Assembly (NCBI GenBank): GCA_023231475.1
Contig: JALJEE010002886.1
Coordinates: 1-34,193 of the forward strand
Direction of reading: 5' to 3'
DNA length: 34,193 bases
From: Seison nebaliae
Taxonomy: Eukaryota > Rotifera > Pararotatoria > Seisonacea > Seisonidae
Shown: piece after piece, positions 22,680 through 33,452 of the stretch
Layout: the number at the start of each line of letters is the position of its first letter
How positions within the stretch are numbered: the first letter of the stretch is position 1
Notes under the pieces: generated by a model
Told to the model about the DNA's origin: nothing
What the model saw: only the letters and a program-made list of their open reading frames with translations
Databases searched by the model: none
Program-made: the position numbers and the translations under genes

Positions 22680-24775
22680 CCTCGCATACAATAATAAAGA
22701 ATACCAAATTTTTTAGGGTGTTTCCTTTCTTTTCTCCCTTCGCCTCTTCTACTAGTACGATAAAGTCTCTCCAAAAACTAATATAATTTCATTATAGTAA
22801 TTTCTTCACAATATGATGTTAAACAATTTACTTAAAATCATTAGAAGTTGAAGGGGAAGTGCGATAATCATTGTACTATCGAGTTGTCGAAGAACAAGTT
22901 AAAGTTTATGTAATTATTTCTTATCCTAACTATCTAAAAATTATTTTGTTTTTTATGAAATTAATTTATTCAAAAAATGAAATATTATGAAAAATTTCAG
23001 AGAAATTAATCAACTGGAAAAATTTTGTTTTACTTAGGTTTAAATTTTGTTTTAGTTACTCTGCTTCTGATAATGATTCTTGTAGGAGAATGTTATTTAA
23101 TTTGATGATATTTTGCTTTGTCAGACAATGATTAATTGTTAGGAGAACATGTTGTCAAGTATGAAACATTGCGCCCAATAATATCTGCACAATTTAATGA
23201 ATCATTAGTTATTCGTTCTTTATCGAAATGAGACGTACTTACAGAATGAAACAACTGTATAAATATTAAAAGAGAACAGTGCGTCAAGGAGTTACGTAAC
23301 TCATCAACACTTTCCACAAGAATGTACAAACATGCGTAAATACACCGTGTTATATGTAGTAACATATTCGAATTGAATAATTTCTCTTTAAATCATCCAC
23401 TTTTTCAAACTAGTCTGACAACGTATAATAAGAACAATGACCCTATGTTCTTTTATTCACCATCTAACTTTATTCCGATTATTCGTTTTTGTACACTTTC
23501 CATTATTATTCCAATTACTTATTCCTCATCCGTACTACACTCGAATTTTCAAGAAATGATAATGAACAATTTGCTCTTTTCACTCTTCCCATCATTGTCC
23601 CTTATCATTGTCGACAATATGAGCACTATGCAAATGTGAGAGACATACAAATAATTAATCAATTTATTTCCTGGTTTATACTAACGTAAGTTAATCGAAC
23701 ACAGTCAATGATGTACATTGAGAGAATATCCTGTTTCGTCAAATAATTATTTCTTTTCATTCACTGGATAATTTATTGTCATGACAAAGTGCTTATAGCC
23801 ATTGCGTTGAATAAATCATGAAAGAAATGTTATCTAGTGAAAAGTATCGAATTTTCCCTTGTGTCAGAGGAAAAAATAAAGAAAAGCAAATGCAAATAAT
23901 CCAAATAATGAACATCTCGATTTTTAATAGTAGTTTCATGTAACTAATATCATATCTATGTAATCATTTATCTTCTTATTTTATTTTGAGAATAAAACAG
24001 ATTAAGAAACTTAAATAAGATATGCCAAAAGTTAATTAAATATGTTTTTCGTTATTTTATCTGATAAAAATATCATCATTGATGGTTTCGACCTTGGCAG
24101 CATGTTTCAACAAAATTTCCAAAACAAAATCTTTATTTAGTTCATCGAACGATTTAAATTCCACCTGATTTTCAATGTTTTAATGATAACATTCAAATGA
24201 AAAATAAAGCTTTTTTCTCCATCTGACGGTTGTGTTATCAGCGGAACACTTTTTCTTCGATTGTCGAAAAAAAGTCCTGCAAATGTAGAGTGTCCGTTTC
24301 AATCGATACCTTTGTAATTATAAAACCGATAATGGAAATGATATGATCCATCATAGTTCTTCTTTTTTCATATCAATTCCTATTGTTGTTGGAAGTATTG
24401 TCATTTTTTAAGATTTTTCCTCTTTCCTTTCCTTCCAATGTTCGATGAGGCATTCGTATAAACATATTCTATTTCACAAATGATATTCATTAATCTCCAC
24501 TTCATTCACCCTGTATTTGTTGAGATGGACGGTATTTTCGCTGTATACGATATAAAATTTCTATGAGTGGATATAAAACGAAAAAGTAGTTGTTCCTTTT
24601 CGACTGTACGGAATTAATTTGAAAATAGATTTGTACTCCTCTCTCCTCTTTTTGGTGATGTGTCGAATGATTTTTTCTTTAAACCTTTATCAATTTATAA
24701 CCGAACACATAAAAAAGGATCATGTACATCACATATAGTCCTCATAATTGTGTAGGACAACCTCCATGATAAAGG

Positions 24776-24789
24776 GAGAGAGAGAGAGG
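24776..24789 (+). repeat. (GA)7 microsatellite
   Basis: A short perfect GA run; a second GA-rich patch lies about 90 bases downstream (about 24878-24890). Confidence 0.9.
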
Positions 24790-25806
24790 AATGAGGGAGA
24801 TTAGCGATGGACCAAGATGGACATCTAATGTATAAAGAGATAAGTATTCAATAGAATGTGTGAAGGAAGAGAAGGATGTGAGAGAGAGAGCATTTATAAT
24901 TGATTGGTGAGGCAGAAGAAATATTATACCGATTAAGAAGAAAATTGCGGTTTCACCAATTTTTCGTCCTCTTTCATACACATACGCATACATGTACATC
25001 ATGGGAAATATTTGTCCACTTATTTCTCTTAAATCACACATTGTTCTTAAGATCCCATCGATTCATCATTCGATTCATCGCACATTTAATTCGACCAAGT
25101 TGTATGGATGGACATTCGTCTATCACTACTCTAAGAATCGACCATGAATGTATTTATATTATATTTTTTATGGTTTACTAGAGACTTCATTCTGAATTTA
25201 CTTCCATTTTGCATTTTAACATTTCTTTCTTTTTCATTCTCACAATGAACTTTCCTTATTGATTCCATCAATATCTGATATGCCGATCGAAATATTATCG
25301 TTCAAGCGATTGACTTATCATTTTGTTTGAAGAATTCACTTCTACCGAATCAGCACTCTTATCAATTATACGATGATCGGAGGATGAATGTTTCACGGTT
25401 GATGTTGTTTATTTGTATTCAATTTCATATGAATCCCACTCGCTGAAGTTCAATTCATATTTAATTTGAATTCATTAAATTTTATTCCTTATTTCGCATC
25501 ACCGGGTTTCACACATCCTCTGACTTCGTATCAACAACGACTACTTCTCTTCAATCATCATTTCAATTCAAATCGAAGATTCATTGCTGGAGAGTGTATC
25601 TACGGGTCGACATTGTCTTTGTACTCATTCTTTTTATAAGAATTGTCAAGAATTTATTCTTCTTACTTTATGTCACCGGGTACTACACTTTCCCACAAAG
25701 ATTCCTTCATCTCATCATTCATTTAATTTTAATTGATTTAATAAGCTAAATAAAATTTTATATATCGAAAATTCGAGAAACTCTTTGAATTTTCTGGTGA
25801 ATTCTA

Positions 25807-26374
25807 TTACAAATTCATATCGACATCTTTCTTCATTGAAGCGATCCATTCTTTAATCTTATCTTTCGGCCATGATTTGTGATTCGTTATCAAAGTTTTC
25901 ATTTTATCCGAAAATTTGTTCATAAACTTCTTAATCGGATGATTGAATCTTGTATCGTCTAACTCGTCCGCGAAATTTGACAATTGATCTATAGGAAAAA
26001 TTTGAGTAGAATTTCGGTTATTAATCGAAGAAATTTTGAAACTTTGATAATGTTTGAATTGAATAGCAGTTTCCGGCGTCCATTGATGTTTTAATGCTTT
26101 AACAATAAATGACTTATAATTGTCCATGAATTGATTGAAATCATGTACATTGCCAGTACTTCGTTTACCAAAAAGATTTGAGAAGAAAGTAGTCAGAAAG
26201 TCTAAATTTCATAATGTTTACAAAATTAAGTGTAAAAAAAATTTAAATAAGAAAAAAACTCATTTTTGCTGGTTGAATAACATTGTCATGTATAAATTGA
26301 GTAATATCAGTTTGACGTTCTTCATGAGCGAAGACTGCACAAACCGTTATTGTTAAAATAATTAAAATTTTCAT
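25807..26374 (-). CDS. Secreted protein of unknown function (169 aa)
   Basis: Two exons, 26374-26260 and 26201-25807, with a 58-nt intron (GTTTTT...TTTAG). The phases agree and the joined frame is 170 codons including the stop. The N-terminus is a good signal peptide (MKILIILTITVCAVFA, cleavage probably before HEERQ). The mature part is helical, rich in Lys, Phe, Asn and Trp, with no cysteines visible and no transmembrane segment. The pattern Q-F-x-H-Y-Q-S-F and two Trp near WPKDKIKEWIASM may help a later family search. It lies 186 bases after the stop of the desulfurase-TtcA gene on the same strand. I do not recognise the family. Without the first exon, the second would be read as an orphan frame of 106 codons. 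Confidence 0.7.
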
Positions 26375-26525
26375 TTTCTCTGATTTTCCTTCAAGTCAAA
26401 ATGAAGTTTATCAGTTTATAAAATGATCATGCTTCGTCCGTTAGCAGATGGAAGAATTCTCAGCAGATTCTGTGAGATAGATTCTGGTTGTGGAAAATAG
26501 TTTTTGGAAAAATTCAGGACAACGT

Positions 26526-26531
26526 TTTATT
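26526..26531 (-). terminator. Poly(A) signal for the desulfurase-TtcA gene
   Basis: AATAAA on the minus strand about 30 bases past the stop codon at 26561. Confidence 0.6.
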
Positions 26532-26560
26532 TAATAGTGAAAATGTGAAATGTTTTTCTT

Positions 26561-29500
26561 TTAAGAAGTTGTTGAATCAACTTTATCGTTATCAATTTCT
26601 TTTTTCCCTAAATGCTCCTCAATGTATTGGTGGAGAATGTCTGGCACATTAATATCACAAGAATTGATATTCATTATTGGTTCCATAGCTCTCAATAAAG
26701 AATTATACAAATTGGGAAATAATGATTCCTGTTGAGCTAAAATTCCTTTGATTCGATTTCGTTCCTGGTATAATTGAATTGTAGGAAATTAAGAAATAAA
26801 TACAAACTTTTGGAGCAGAGAAACAACCTGGACAATTTTCACTGATTATCGGAAGGTTTGACGACAAAGCGAAATGTTTCAAATCTTGTTCACGACAATA
26901 GACTAAAGGACGAATTATTCTTAAATCTTTCTCTCTGGAAAAAATAAGAATTTTTATTTATCATATTCTCTAACTTCACCGTATAAGATGCTTTGATCGT
27001 TCTCAGTAATCCATTATGAAAGATTGACATAATAAAACTGGAAGTAAGTGACAAATTAATAATAAAAAGTGAATGAATACTCGAACCTTTCTGCTAAATC
27101 GTCCAAATGTTGTCCCAATGCTAAAACGTTCCATCCTTCTCTTCTGGCAGCCGTGTACATTCGTCCTCGTTTCATTCTCGAACAGAAGGAACAGATTGAA
27201 CGACATTCATCTCCAAGATCTTTCGCTTGTTGAATAATATCTGTTAAATTATTTATAAAATAAAAAATATTGGGAATTAAATAAAAAATATAACTTTGTT
27301 CTTCGTAAAGATATGGTACATTCAATTCCTTCAAATATAATTTTAACGGTGACGGATCGTAATCTGCGGATTGTGGATCGATAGTCAATGCACCAAGTTC
27401 AAATTGAATATTCTGAAATTGTTTCAATATTTCGAATAGTTGATAAATATAGTAGTTAACTTGTGCTTCCAAATAAAATTGGAGAAATCTCATTGATTGG
27501 AGTAATGTCAACGAATCCTTCCCACCTGATAAACAAACTAGTACTCGATCGTTATTCCGGATCATATCAAAATCTTTTATCGCCTTACCATAAATGAAGT
27601 AATATTTAAATTAAGACGAATAAAAATAAGAAGAAAACTCTTAGAAATGGTAATCTGATAGATTTCGGCGGAGTGTACCATAATGATTTTCTTTCCATTT
27701 TCATTTCAATTTCACAATTCTTATTTTGGAGATTAGATGTAGAATCATTTACAATCTCATGAATATCATTTGTATTTGAATTTGAAATGAGTTCATCATA
27801 TTTCTTTACATTGAAACAAGAATTGTTCAATAATGAATCATCATTTATTTTTAAGAAAATTTCTAATTTATCATAAAATTCATTTGTCTTCTGATTAATT
27901 TCTGTGAGATCGAGTGATTTCTTTATTCCATTTAATATTGATACATAATGATCTCTTTCCGATTTATTCATCAAATGAATTGCTGATGTGACTTGATTTT
28001 GTAAGAGGAACCATTGATAGTTCATCATACCATCGTCATCATCAATATTCGTAGTAATTTTGATATCATTCTCAAATTTACTTTTTTTCGGATATTTAAT
28101 AATCATTTGAAGAAGATTAATTGAGTTGATGAGATTTTGATGAAAAGACATATCGATTTTCTTCTCTGATATATTTTCATTTTTCATTTGAATTTTATTA
28201 TTATCGAAATGGAGATTATTCAAATAAATTCGATTATTATCCAGTTTCCATTCTCGATGGACATATTCCCCAGTTTGTACATCATATCGATAGAGTGGTA
28301 AGAAGAAACTTCCAAATTTACCAATAAACTTTAAAACTTCCATCACATAACATAATTCTTCCGTTGTCGTAATATAAGAGAGTGAGATTCTTGTGAAACC
28401 GGGACGATAAATCTCATATGAAGGAAATTCATTTTTTCCTTTATTCTGGTGATCATTAACATCACTAAAAAATTAATGTTACATGCTTAAATTTGAAAGA
28501 AAATTAACGTTCCGATCAATAATAATTTCTCGAATTTTTTCACTAAATCATTCGACATTCCAAGAAGATGTTGTGCATAAGGACCAGCACACGAACATCC
28601 ACCACGACTACATATCCCGAATAAATCATTCAACAAACTAGTTACGAAATTGTAATGAAGATATTGGTTGAAAATTCGGTTGGATGAATTGATTCGATTT
28701 TGTAATTGGACGTTGATCAAGAATGAAAATATTGGAAGTTTTCTCTTGAATTTCCCTAATAATTTTAACGAATTCGATTTTTTTTGAAATGTTTGCACAA
28801 TATTGTCTATCAAATATTGATCTCTTCTCTCTATTTCATCAGTTGATAAAAGTTGTTTGTTAACAAGCATGACCAATCCTGCTCTTATCGATTCCATAAT
28901 AGCTGCTGTTCCACCTTCTTCACGAATCTCTTCATTTTTTAAATAAATCTCCGAATCTTTTCGTACCTGTTCAATTCGTCAATAATGAAAATAATGGATT
29001 ACTTCTGACCAATTGTATTGTGAGAGTACTAACGAAAAATACGCTTCCACCACCACAATTGAAAGGAATTGGATTGTTCAATAATTTCTTTTTAACAATT
29101 AATATTCCTGGAGTTTGAGGACCACCTAAGAATTTGTGCATTGAAAAATACATTGCATCTTTTCTCGTCAAATATTTCATTTGTCCATCAACTGATGGAT
29201 TCATATTGAGTGAAACATAAGGTGCGGACGCACTATAATCCCAGAAAACTAAAGAATCATTTTCATGCATTATTCTCGTGATCAAATCAATCGGTTGTTC
29301 AATTCCATTAATATTCGATGCACCATTAAATGTTCCTAAAAGGGATTTTGATATTGAATGAAATTTTTAAAGTTTAATGAAGAATTTTACCGATTATTTG
29401 ACGAGATGATGATGATTTTCTTAATTTAATCAATTCGCCTTTCAATTGGTCAATGTCAATTAAACCGGAATCAATATCTTCATTAATGATGATCATTTCT

Positions 29501-30094
29501 TCACAAACTTCTTTCCATGGTAACAGATTCGAATGATGTTCGAACAAAGATGAAATTATTATCTAACAAAAAGGTTTTTTTTAGATAATTGATATCAATT
29601 TGAATTAAACCGGTTTAGTTTGAAGATTTAGACAATGTATCAATAAATGAACAGCAGCTGTAGATCCACTTCCAATGAATATAACAGCATCCCCATCATC
29701 TGCATTGGTACTACTTCGAATAATTTGTCGTGATTCATCTCGAAGCATCGTCGTAATTAATGCATTTCTATTTAATCTCGTATGAGTATTCGCATAAAAT
29801 GGAAGACATTCTCTCAAAATAAATTGTTCTATAAATTCCAATGATTGACCTGATGCTGCATAATCACAATAAATAGCTAAAATAAATGAAAAATAGTGAT
29901 AAAACAGTTTTGTATTAAAAGACAGTTCAACTTTTCACTTGGCCGAAACATGTAGTAAATTGACCATTTTCTATTAACTGACTTCTCAAATATTTTATTA
30001 ATCTTTCGTAATATTGTTCGTTGTGTTGGGAAGCATCAAATATTATTTCAGATAATTTACCATCAACATGGTGGTAAAAATTACGATAACTCAT
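26561..30094 (-). CDS. Cysteine-desulfurase-like (class V aminotransferase) fused to a TtcA-type tRNA thiolase domain
   Basis: Twelve exons, all in phase, give 980 aa: 30094-29965, 29876-29611, 29562-29391, 29335-29034, 28966-28509, 28464-27639, 27583-27461, 27412-27295, 27240-27087, 27037-26975, 26934-26808 and 26764-26561. The N-terminal half is a PLP fold-type I enzyme: YCDYAASGQS (46-55), NTHTRLNRNA, FIGSGSTAAVH, D222 in WDYSASAPY, K257 (MHKFLGGPQ) as the expected PLP lysine, and REEGGTAAIMESIRAG. Its end includes RGGCSCAGPY and YRPGFTRISLSY. A charged, Asn-rich linker (about 600-700) leads to WYTPPKS. The C-terminal half has the PP-loop SGGKDS (737-742), C815xxC818 (SICSFCSRMKRGRMY), LGQHLDDLAESF and C905xxC908 (ENCPGC), as in Fe-S-dependent TtcA. 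The inferred role is moving cysteine sulfur to a tRNA base. An in-frame TAA precedes the ATG. No intergenic break separates the halves. Confidence 0.9.
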
Positions 30095-30310
30095 TGAATT
30101 TTACACGTGACAAATTTGGATTAGCTTCTATTTTAGAGTCGAATCGTTTAGTTGCAATAAATAATTTACAATTGTTCGTCATTTCAAATTTCGTATAAAT
30201 CTAAAAAACCATTTGAGAAATAATTGTACTTTAAAGAATCAGATAAATTTCATTTTAAATTGACAAATAGACGATAGCATTGAATAAATCAATTGAAAAT
30301 GATAAATTAT

Positions 30311-30316
30311 TTTATT
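30311..30316 (-). terminator. Poly(A) signal for TOMM7
   Basis: AATAAA on the minus strand about 40 bases past the TOMM7 stop codon. Confidence 0.55.
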
Positions 30317-30356
30317 ATAAGAAAGAAAATAAGAAAGAGATTTTTTGACATAATTA

Positions 30357-30512
30357 TTATGTGAATATTGGTAGTACAACGTTCATCAAGGATAATTCTG
30401 GACCTCCAGGATCTCCACCGGCCTTATAACCCATATAGATAACGGTTGGAACAAATCCAAAATAAATTGTTTTTTCTAAAATATAGTAAAGTTCTTCTGT
30501 TGTTGAATTCAT
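30357..30512 (-). CDS. TOMM7: TOMM7, small subunit of the mitochondrial outer-membrane translocase
   Basis: An intronless 51-aa frame, ATG at 30512-30510 and TAA at 30359-30357. The central segment FGFVPTVIYMGYK-x-GGDPGGPEL matches the TOMM7 pattern W/F-G-F-x-P-x-V-I-Y-x-G-F-K-x-G-x-D-P-G-x-P-E, including the single membrane helix (about 18-29) and the DPG-x-PE turn. TOMM7 is a tail-anchored component of the TOM complex that modulates its assembly. The length is close to the usual 55 or so residues. The gene sits between ICMT and the desulfurase-TtcA fusion, on the same strand, 262 bases upstream of the latter. Confidence 0.9.
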   Translation of the reverse strand: MNSTTEELYYILEKTIYFGFVPTVIYMGYKAGGDPGGPELSLMNVVLPIFT

Positions 30513-30923
30513 GAGGGATTTCTTAATTTTTCGTTTTGAAATAAGAAAGGAGTTTAGATTTCAGTTGAAAACTATTTATTCAGTTTGAAAAAGTATTGCA
30601 CTATGATTCTGAAATTTCAATTATCATGAAAAGCCAAAGAATAAAATCAGAAGAAATTTTAAATTATTTTTCTTTCTTGGAACTTGAGAAATTTAATTTA
30701 TATGATCGAGCATTATATTCTCAAAGGAAGGAAATGTAATTTATGAAACGTATTTTTATCATTTTTATAAGATAAATTAAGAACAAACGTATTCGACTTT
30801 TGTTTATTAAAATACTAATTTAAATTTGATGGTGAATAATTACCTAGTTTGATAAATAAATGAATAATTAGAAATTTAGTTACTTTTGAAAAGCAGATTA
30901 TAATAACAAATTGTAATAAAAAG
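30513..30923. other. Spacer between ICMT and TOMM7
   Basis: AT-rich, no gene. It contains the ICMT 3' UTR, with a minus-strand AATAAA at 30808-30803 about 115 bases past the ICMT stop, and the TOMM7 promoter/5' UTR. Confidence 0.55.
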
Positions 30924-31972
30924 TTACTCGATGAACGGTATACCAGAGAAAGTGTTAAGACGATAAATGGCGAATTTGTTTTTGTATTCATTTTGTAATA
31001 AGTCATCTTCTAGTCTAATACGATTCTGGAAGAATTTCCATCCGACGAAAGTGAGAAAGAATAAGGAACAATAATTCTTTAGCATCAATTGACCTCCCAT
31101 AACCCAAAGAAGCCAACCGGCATAAGCAGGATGTCTCATATAATGGAAAATTCCACTAGTAACTAAATTGGCATCTTTGGTTGAACGACTTTCAAAATCA
31201 TCTTCAATAACATGAGAGAAATTTGAACGAAGAGAAACAAACGACGATTTTCTCAAGATCTCTCCTCCCAAAATCATTGCTAATCCATACCATCTTATGG
31301 AATTTGGAAAGATATCTTTACCAGTTGTCGATGCATAATGCATAGAGAAGAATTCGACACAACTTAATAAAATTGCCATATGATAATGCATCGAATGACT
31401 CATGAGGAAGGAATCATTCTTTAATGTTCTCGGCGTATAGAGAGCGGTGAATACGAATTCCGTCATATGAAATAGAGAAACGGCTGTACTATAAGTGAAG
31501 AACCATTTCCATGGTATACGTGCGTCTAAAATACCATACGTACTGGCGCCACATGCAGTTCCCAGGATACTACTTCTGACAAATATCTGAAAAGAAATAG
31601 TTTGAGAGAAAACACAAAAAAAGTATCAACTTCACTCAATCTCAATTTCGGATCAAAAAATTCTTCTCGTTTTCTGAACTTTCGATAGGAAATTAAAGCT
31701 GCGATCGTTCCAGCTCCAATGAGAAGAAGTAGAAACGGTTTTTGATATGAAGAATATTTGATTTCTTTTAAAGCAAATTTCACATTTTTTGTCCGAATGG
31801 CTTGTTTGAAGAATCTGGAACAAATTGATTTGATTGTTAACTTCTTTACATAATTTAACAGAATGAAAGACGAAGTAGACACAATACCACCGGCGAATCC
31901 ACCAATAGCTACATTAAGACACCATTCTCCATTATTGCGATAGTGTGCTTGCATATAATGCGCTGCGTACAT
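30924..31972 (-). CDS. ICMT: Protein-S-isoprenylcysteine O-methyltransferase
   Basis: Multi-pass ER enzyme that methylates the C-terminal prenylcysteine of CAAX proteins using S-adenosylmethionine. Exons 31972-31631 and 31586-30924 with a 44-nt intron (GTTGAT...TTCAG) give 334 aa. The core reads SLFHMTEF, TPRTLKNDSFLMSHS and EILRKSSF. SNFSHVIE and LVTSGIFHYMRHPAYAGW (RHPAYAGW at about 265-272) then match the methyltransferase signature. A family-typical R-x-x-x-E-D-D-L-L-x-x-E-Y stretch and GIPFIE end follow. Several hydrophobic helices precede the core. The true start is uncertain: 31972 is the first usable ATG, but the frame is open upstream to about 32137 without an ATG, and a good 3' splice site (TTTTTCTCAG, ending near 32026) could bring in an upstream exon. 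The N-terminal part is longer than in the human protein. Confidence 0.9.
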
Positions 31973-32241
31973 TGAAACGTGAAAAATTAATTTAAAGACG
32001 AATAAATTCTGTAAAAATGGGATTCCTGAGAAAAAATGAGAAAATTTGACAAATAAATATTTTGTTTGTTTTCTAATTATTTCATCATATTCTTCACAAG
32101 AAACCAATAAAGAAAATGTTGAAAACTTTGATAACAAAGAAATTTCTGATAAATTTTATGTTCTTTCAAAAAGGAAATTGAATTGTGTAAATAGAGAGAG
32201 AGAACATACAAGAAATTTGTTTTTGAGTAAATATGGGAAAT

Positions 32242-33093
32242 TTAGAGAAGTGATGTATTTATATAATCGATGAAATGTGTAGTGATCAATTGAATATTTG
32301 TGGAATGAGTTAATTCCTTATTTCGTTGACGAAATTGGGTAGCAACTCGTTTGATCTCTGCTTTCCTGTAATCTCTTTTTAGCATAAATGGAATTTTACT
32401 GTTCTCAATCGGAATTTCAGTAACTGGAATGACATCTTTCATCTTCTCTAATAGTTCCAATTGAATATTATTTATGATTTGTCCGAACGATATGATGTTG
32501 GTGGAAGAGACGATGGTGGTGGGAAGTGTGGCCATATTCGGTTTCTGTTTCATTCCATCAATTATCAAATTTAATACTTGTTTCATTGACAATTTAATTT
32601 TTTCTTCATTATAAGAATTGAAAATTTCGATTAATGGCAATTCCCATCTATCATCAACAGAGGGATATTCGAAACGTTGTTGAACTGCTTCAATCGTTGA
32701 TGAATGATATGTTTTGAGTGAATGATTTCTTCTCAATAATTCATCAATTCCTACATTCATCAAAATTAAACATTGTGTAGTCTCTCGTTCTTTACATAGA
32801 CAATAAAGTTCATAACGATATCCTTTTATATAATTAGCTGCGTCAACAATTACAATTTTTTCTTGGTCCAAATGATGAACGATATTCCCTTTAATTAATG
32901 CACGATGTTGTTTTTCATTATCCTTGTCCAAATACATCGCTTCTTTACTCATATTGATCGTCTTGAGAAGTTCATCTTCATCAACTAAATGAACGTTCGA
33001 ATAATTTTCATCTTCTTCGATAAAATTTTTTAATTTCCGAACAAATTCTGTTTTACCGCTCATCATATTCCCAACCATTGTGATAAGAGGCAT
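32242..33093 (-). CDS. KTI12: KTI12, Elongator-associated P-loop ATPase
   Basis: A complete intronless frame of 283 aa. The N-terminus has a Walker A motif GNMMSGKT (8-15) right after MPLITMV, as in KTI12. DAANYIKGYRYELYCLCKE (about 84-102) matches the family's D-x-x-N-Y-I-K-G-F/Y-R-Y-E-L-Y-C block. RFEYPSVDDRWELPL matches the R-F-E-x-P-x-x-x-x-R-W-D-x-P-L block. The C-terminus (LKRDYRKAEIKRVATQFRQ, ending FIDYINTSLL) also fits. KTI12 is related to PSTK-type kinases, binds Elongator and tRNA, and is needed for modification of wobble uridine (mcm5/ncm5). The start ATG is followed directly by the conserved P-loop, so it is secure. The protein lacks the long central insert of the human homologue. 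ICMT follows 269 bases downstream on the same strand. Confidence 0.93.
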   Translation of the reverse strand: MPLITMVGNMMSGKTEFVRKLKNFIEEDENYSNVHLVDEDELLKTINMSKEAMYLDKDNEKQHRALIKGNIVHHLDQEKIVIVDAANYIKGYRYELYCLCKERETTQCLILMNVGIDELLRRNHSLKTYHSSTIEAVQQRFEYPSVDDRWELPLIEIFNSYNEEKIKLSMKQVLNLIIDGMKQKPNMATLPTTIVSSTNIISFGQIINNIQLELLEKMKDVIPVTEIPIENSKIPFMLKRDYRKAEIKRVATQFRQRNKELTHSTNIQLITTHFIDYINTSLL

Positions 33094-33440
33094 TCTTACG
33101 AAATCGAAGAGTGAATCTCAAAAAATGATTCCCTAAACTAACATTTTGAAAGAATTAATCTTTCCCTTCATCCTTTCCTCAAATACATGACATATTCGAA
33201 CAACTATTATCTGTTAATTTCTTTCTCATTCTGAACAATAATTTGCCATATTTTATCTTCATTATTTATTTAATTACACAGACTTATCGTTATATTTTAC
33301 AAAATTTAATATTAAACATTCGAATTATAACTTTTTAATAAAAAGTTTTTATTAGAACAATTAGTGCTTGTAATAAATTTCTAAAAAATATAAAAGAATA
33401 AACTATAATAAAAACTGTTACTGTGTTGTGAGCGTTACTG

Positions 33441-33452
33441 TTAGCGCGCTAA
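33441..33452. repeat. 12-bp perfect palindrome
   Basis: TTAGCGCGCTAA reads the same on both strands. It is the most GC-rich short word in this AT-rich flank. Its role is unknown. Confidence 0.8.

Larger units (their letters stand above)
22066..25806. other. 3.7-kb region without a recognisable gene
   Basis: Only short AT-biased frames were found. It contains an (AT)n run, a (GA)n run, a short imperfect hairpin at 24248-24275 and a more ordinary-looking patch at about 25480-25720 where a TCACCGGGT word occurs twice about 175 bases apart. The left part should hold the promoter of the coiled-coil gene. Confidence 0.5.

Noticed and set aside
25480-25720. Possible cysteine/histidine-containing exons around the repeated TCACCGGGT word
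   Set aside because: Frames are short, no zinc-finger or other spacing fits, and no splice sites give a longer product.
26561-30094. Reading the fusion as two genes, an aminotransferase and a CTU1/TtcA homologue
   Set aside because: The frame continues through the linker (WYTPPKS, FLR|AIKDFDMIR) with a valid intron and without stop, poly(A) signal or new start between the halves.
31819-31846. 27-nt GTTAAC...TTCCAG segment in ICMT exon 1 as an intron
   Set aside because: It is open in frame and shorter than every other intron in the window; left as coding, with some doubt.
31973-32137. N-terminal extension of ICMT beginning at 32137
   Set aside because: The first codon there is TTG and no ATG is present in the frame; more likely 5' UTR, intron or an unresolved upstream exon.
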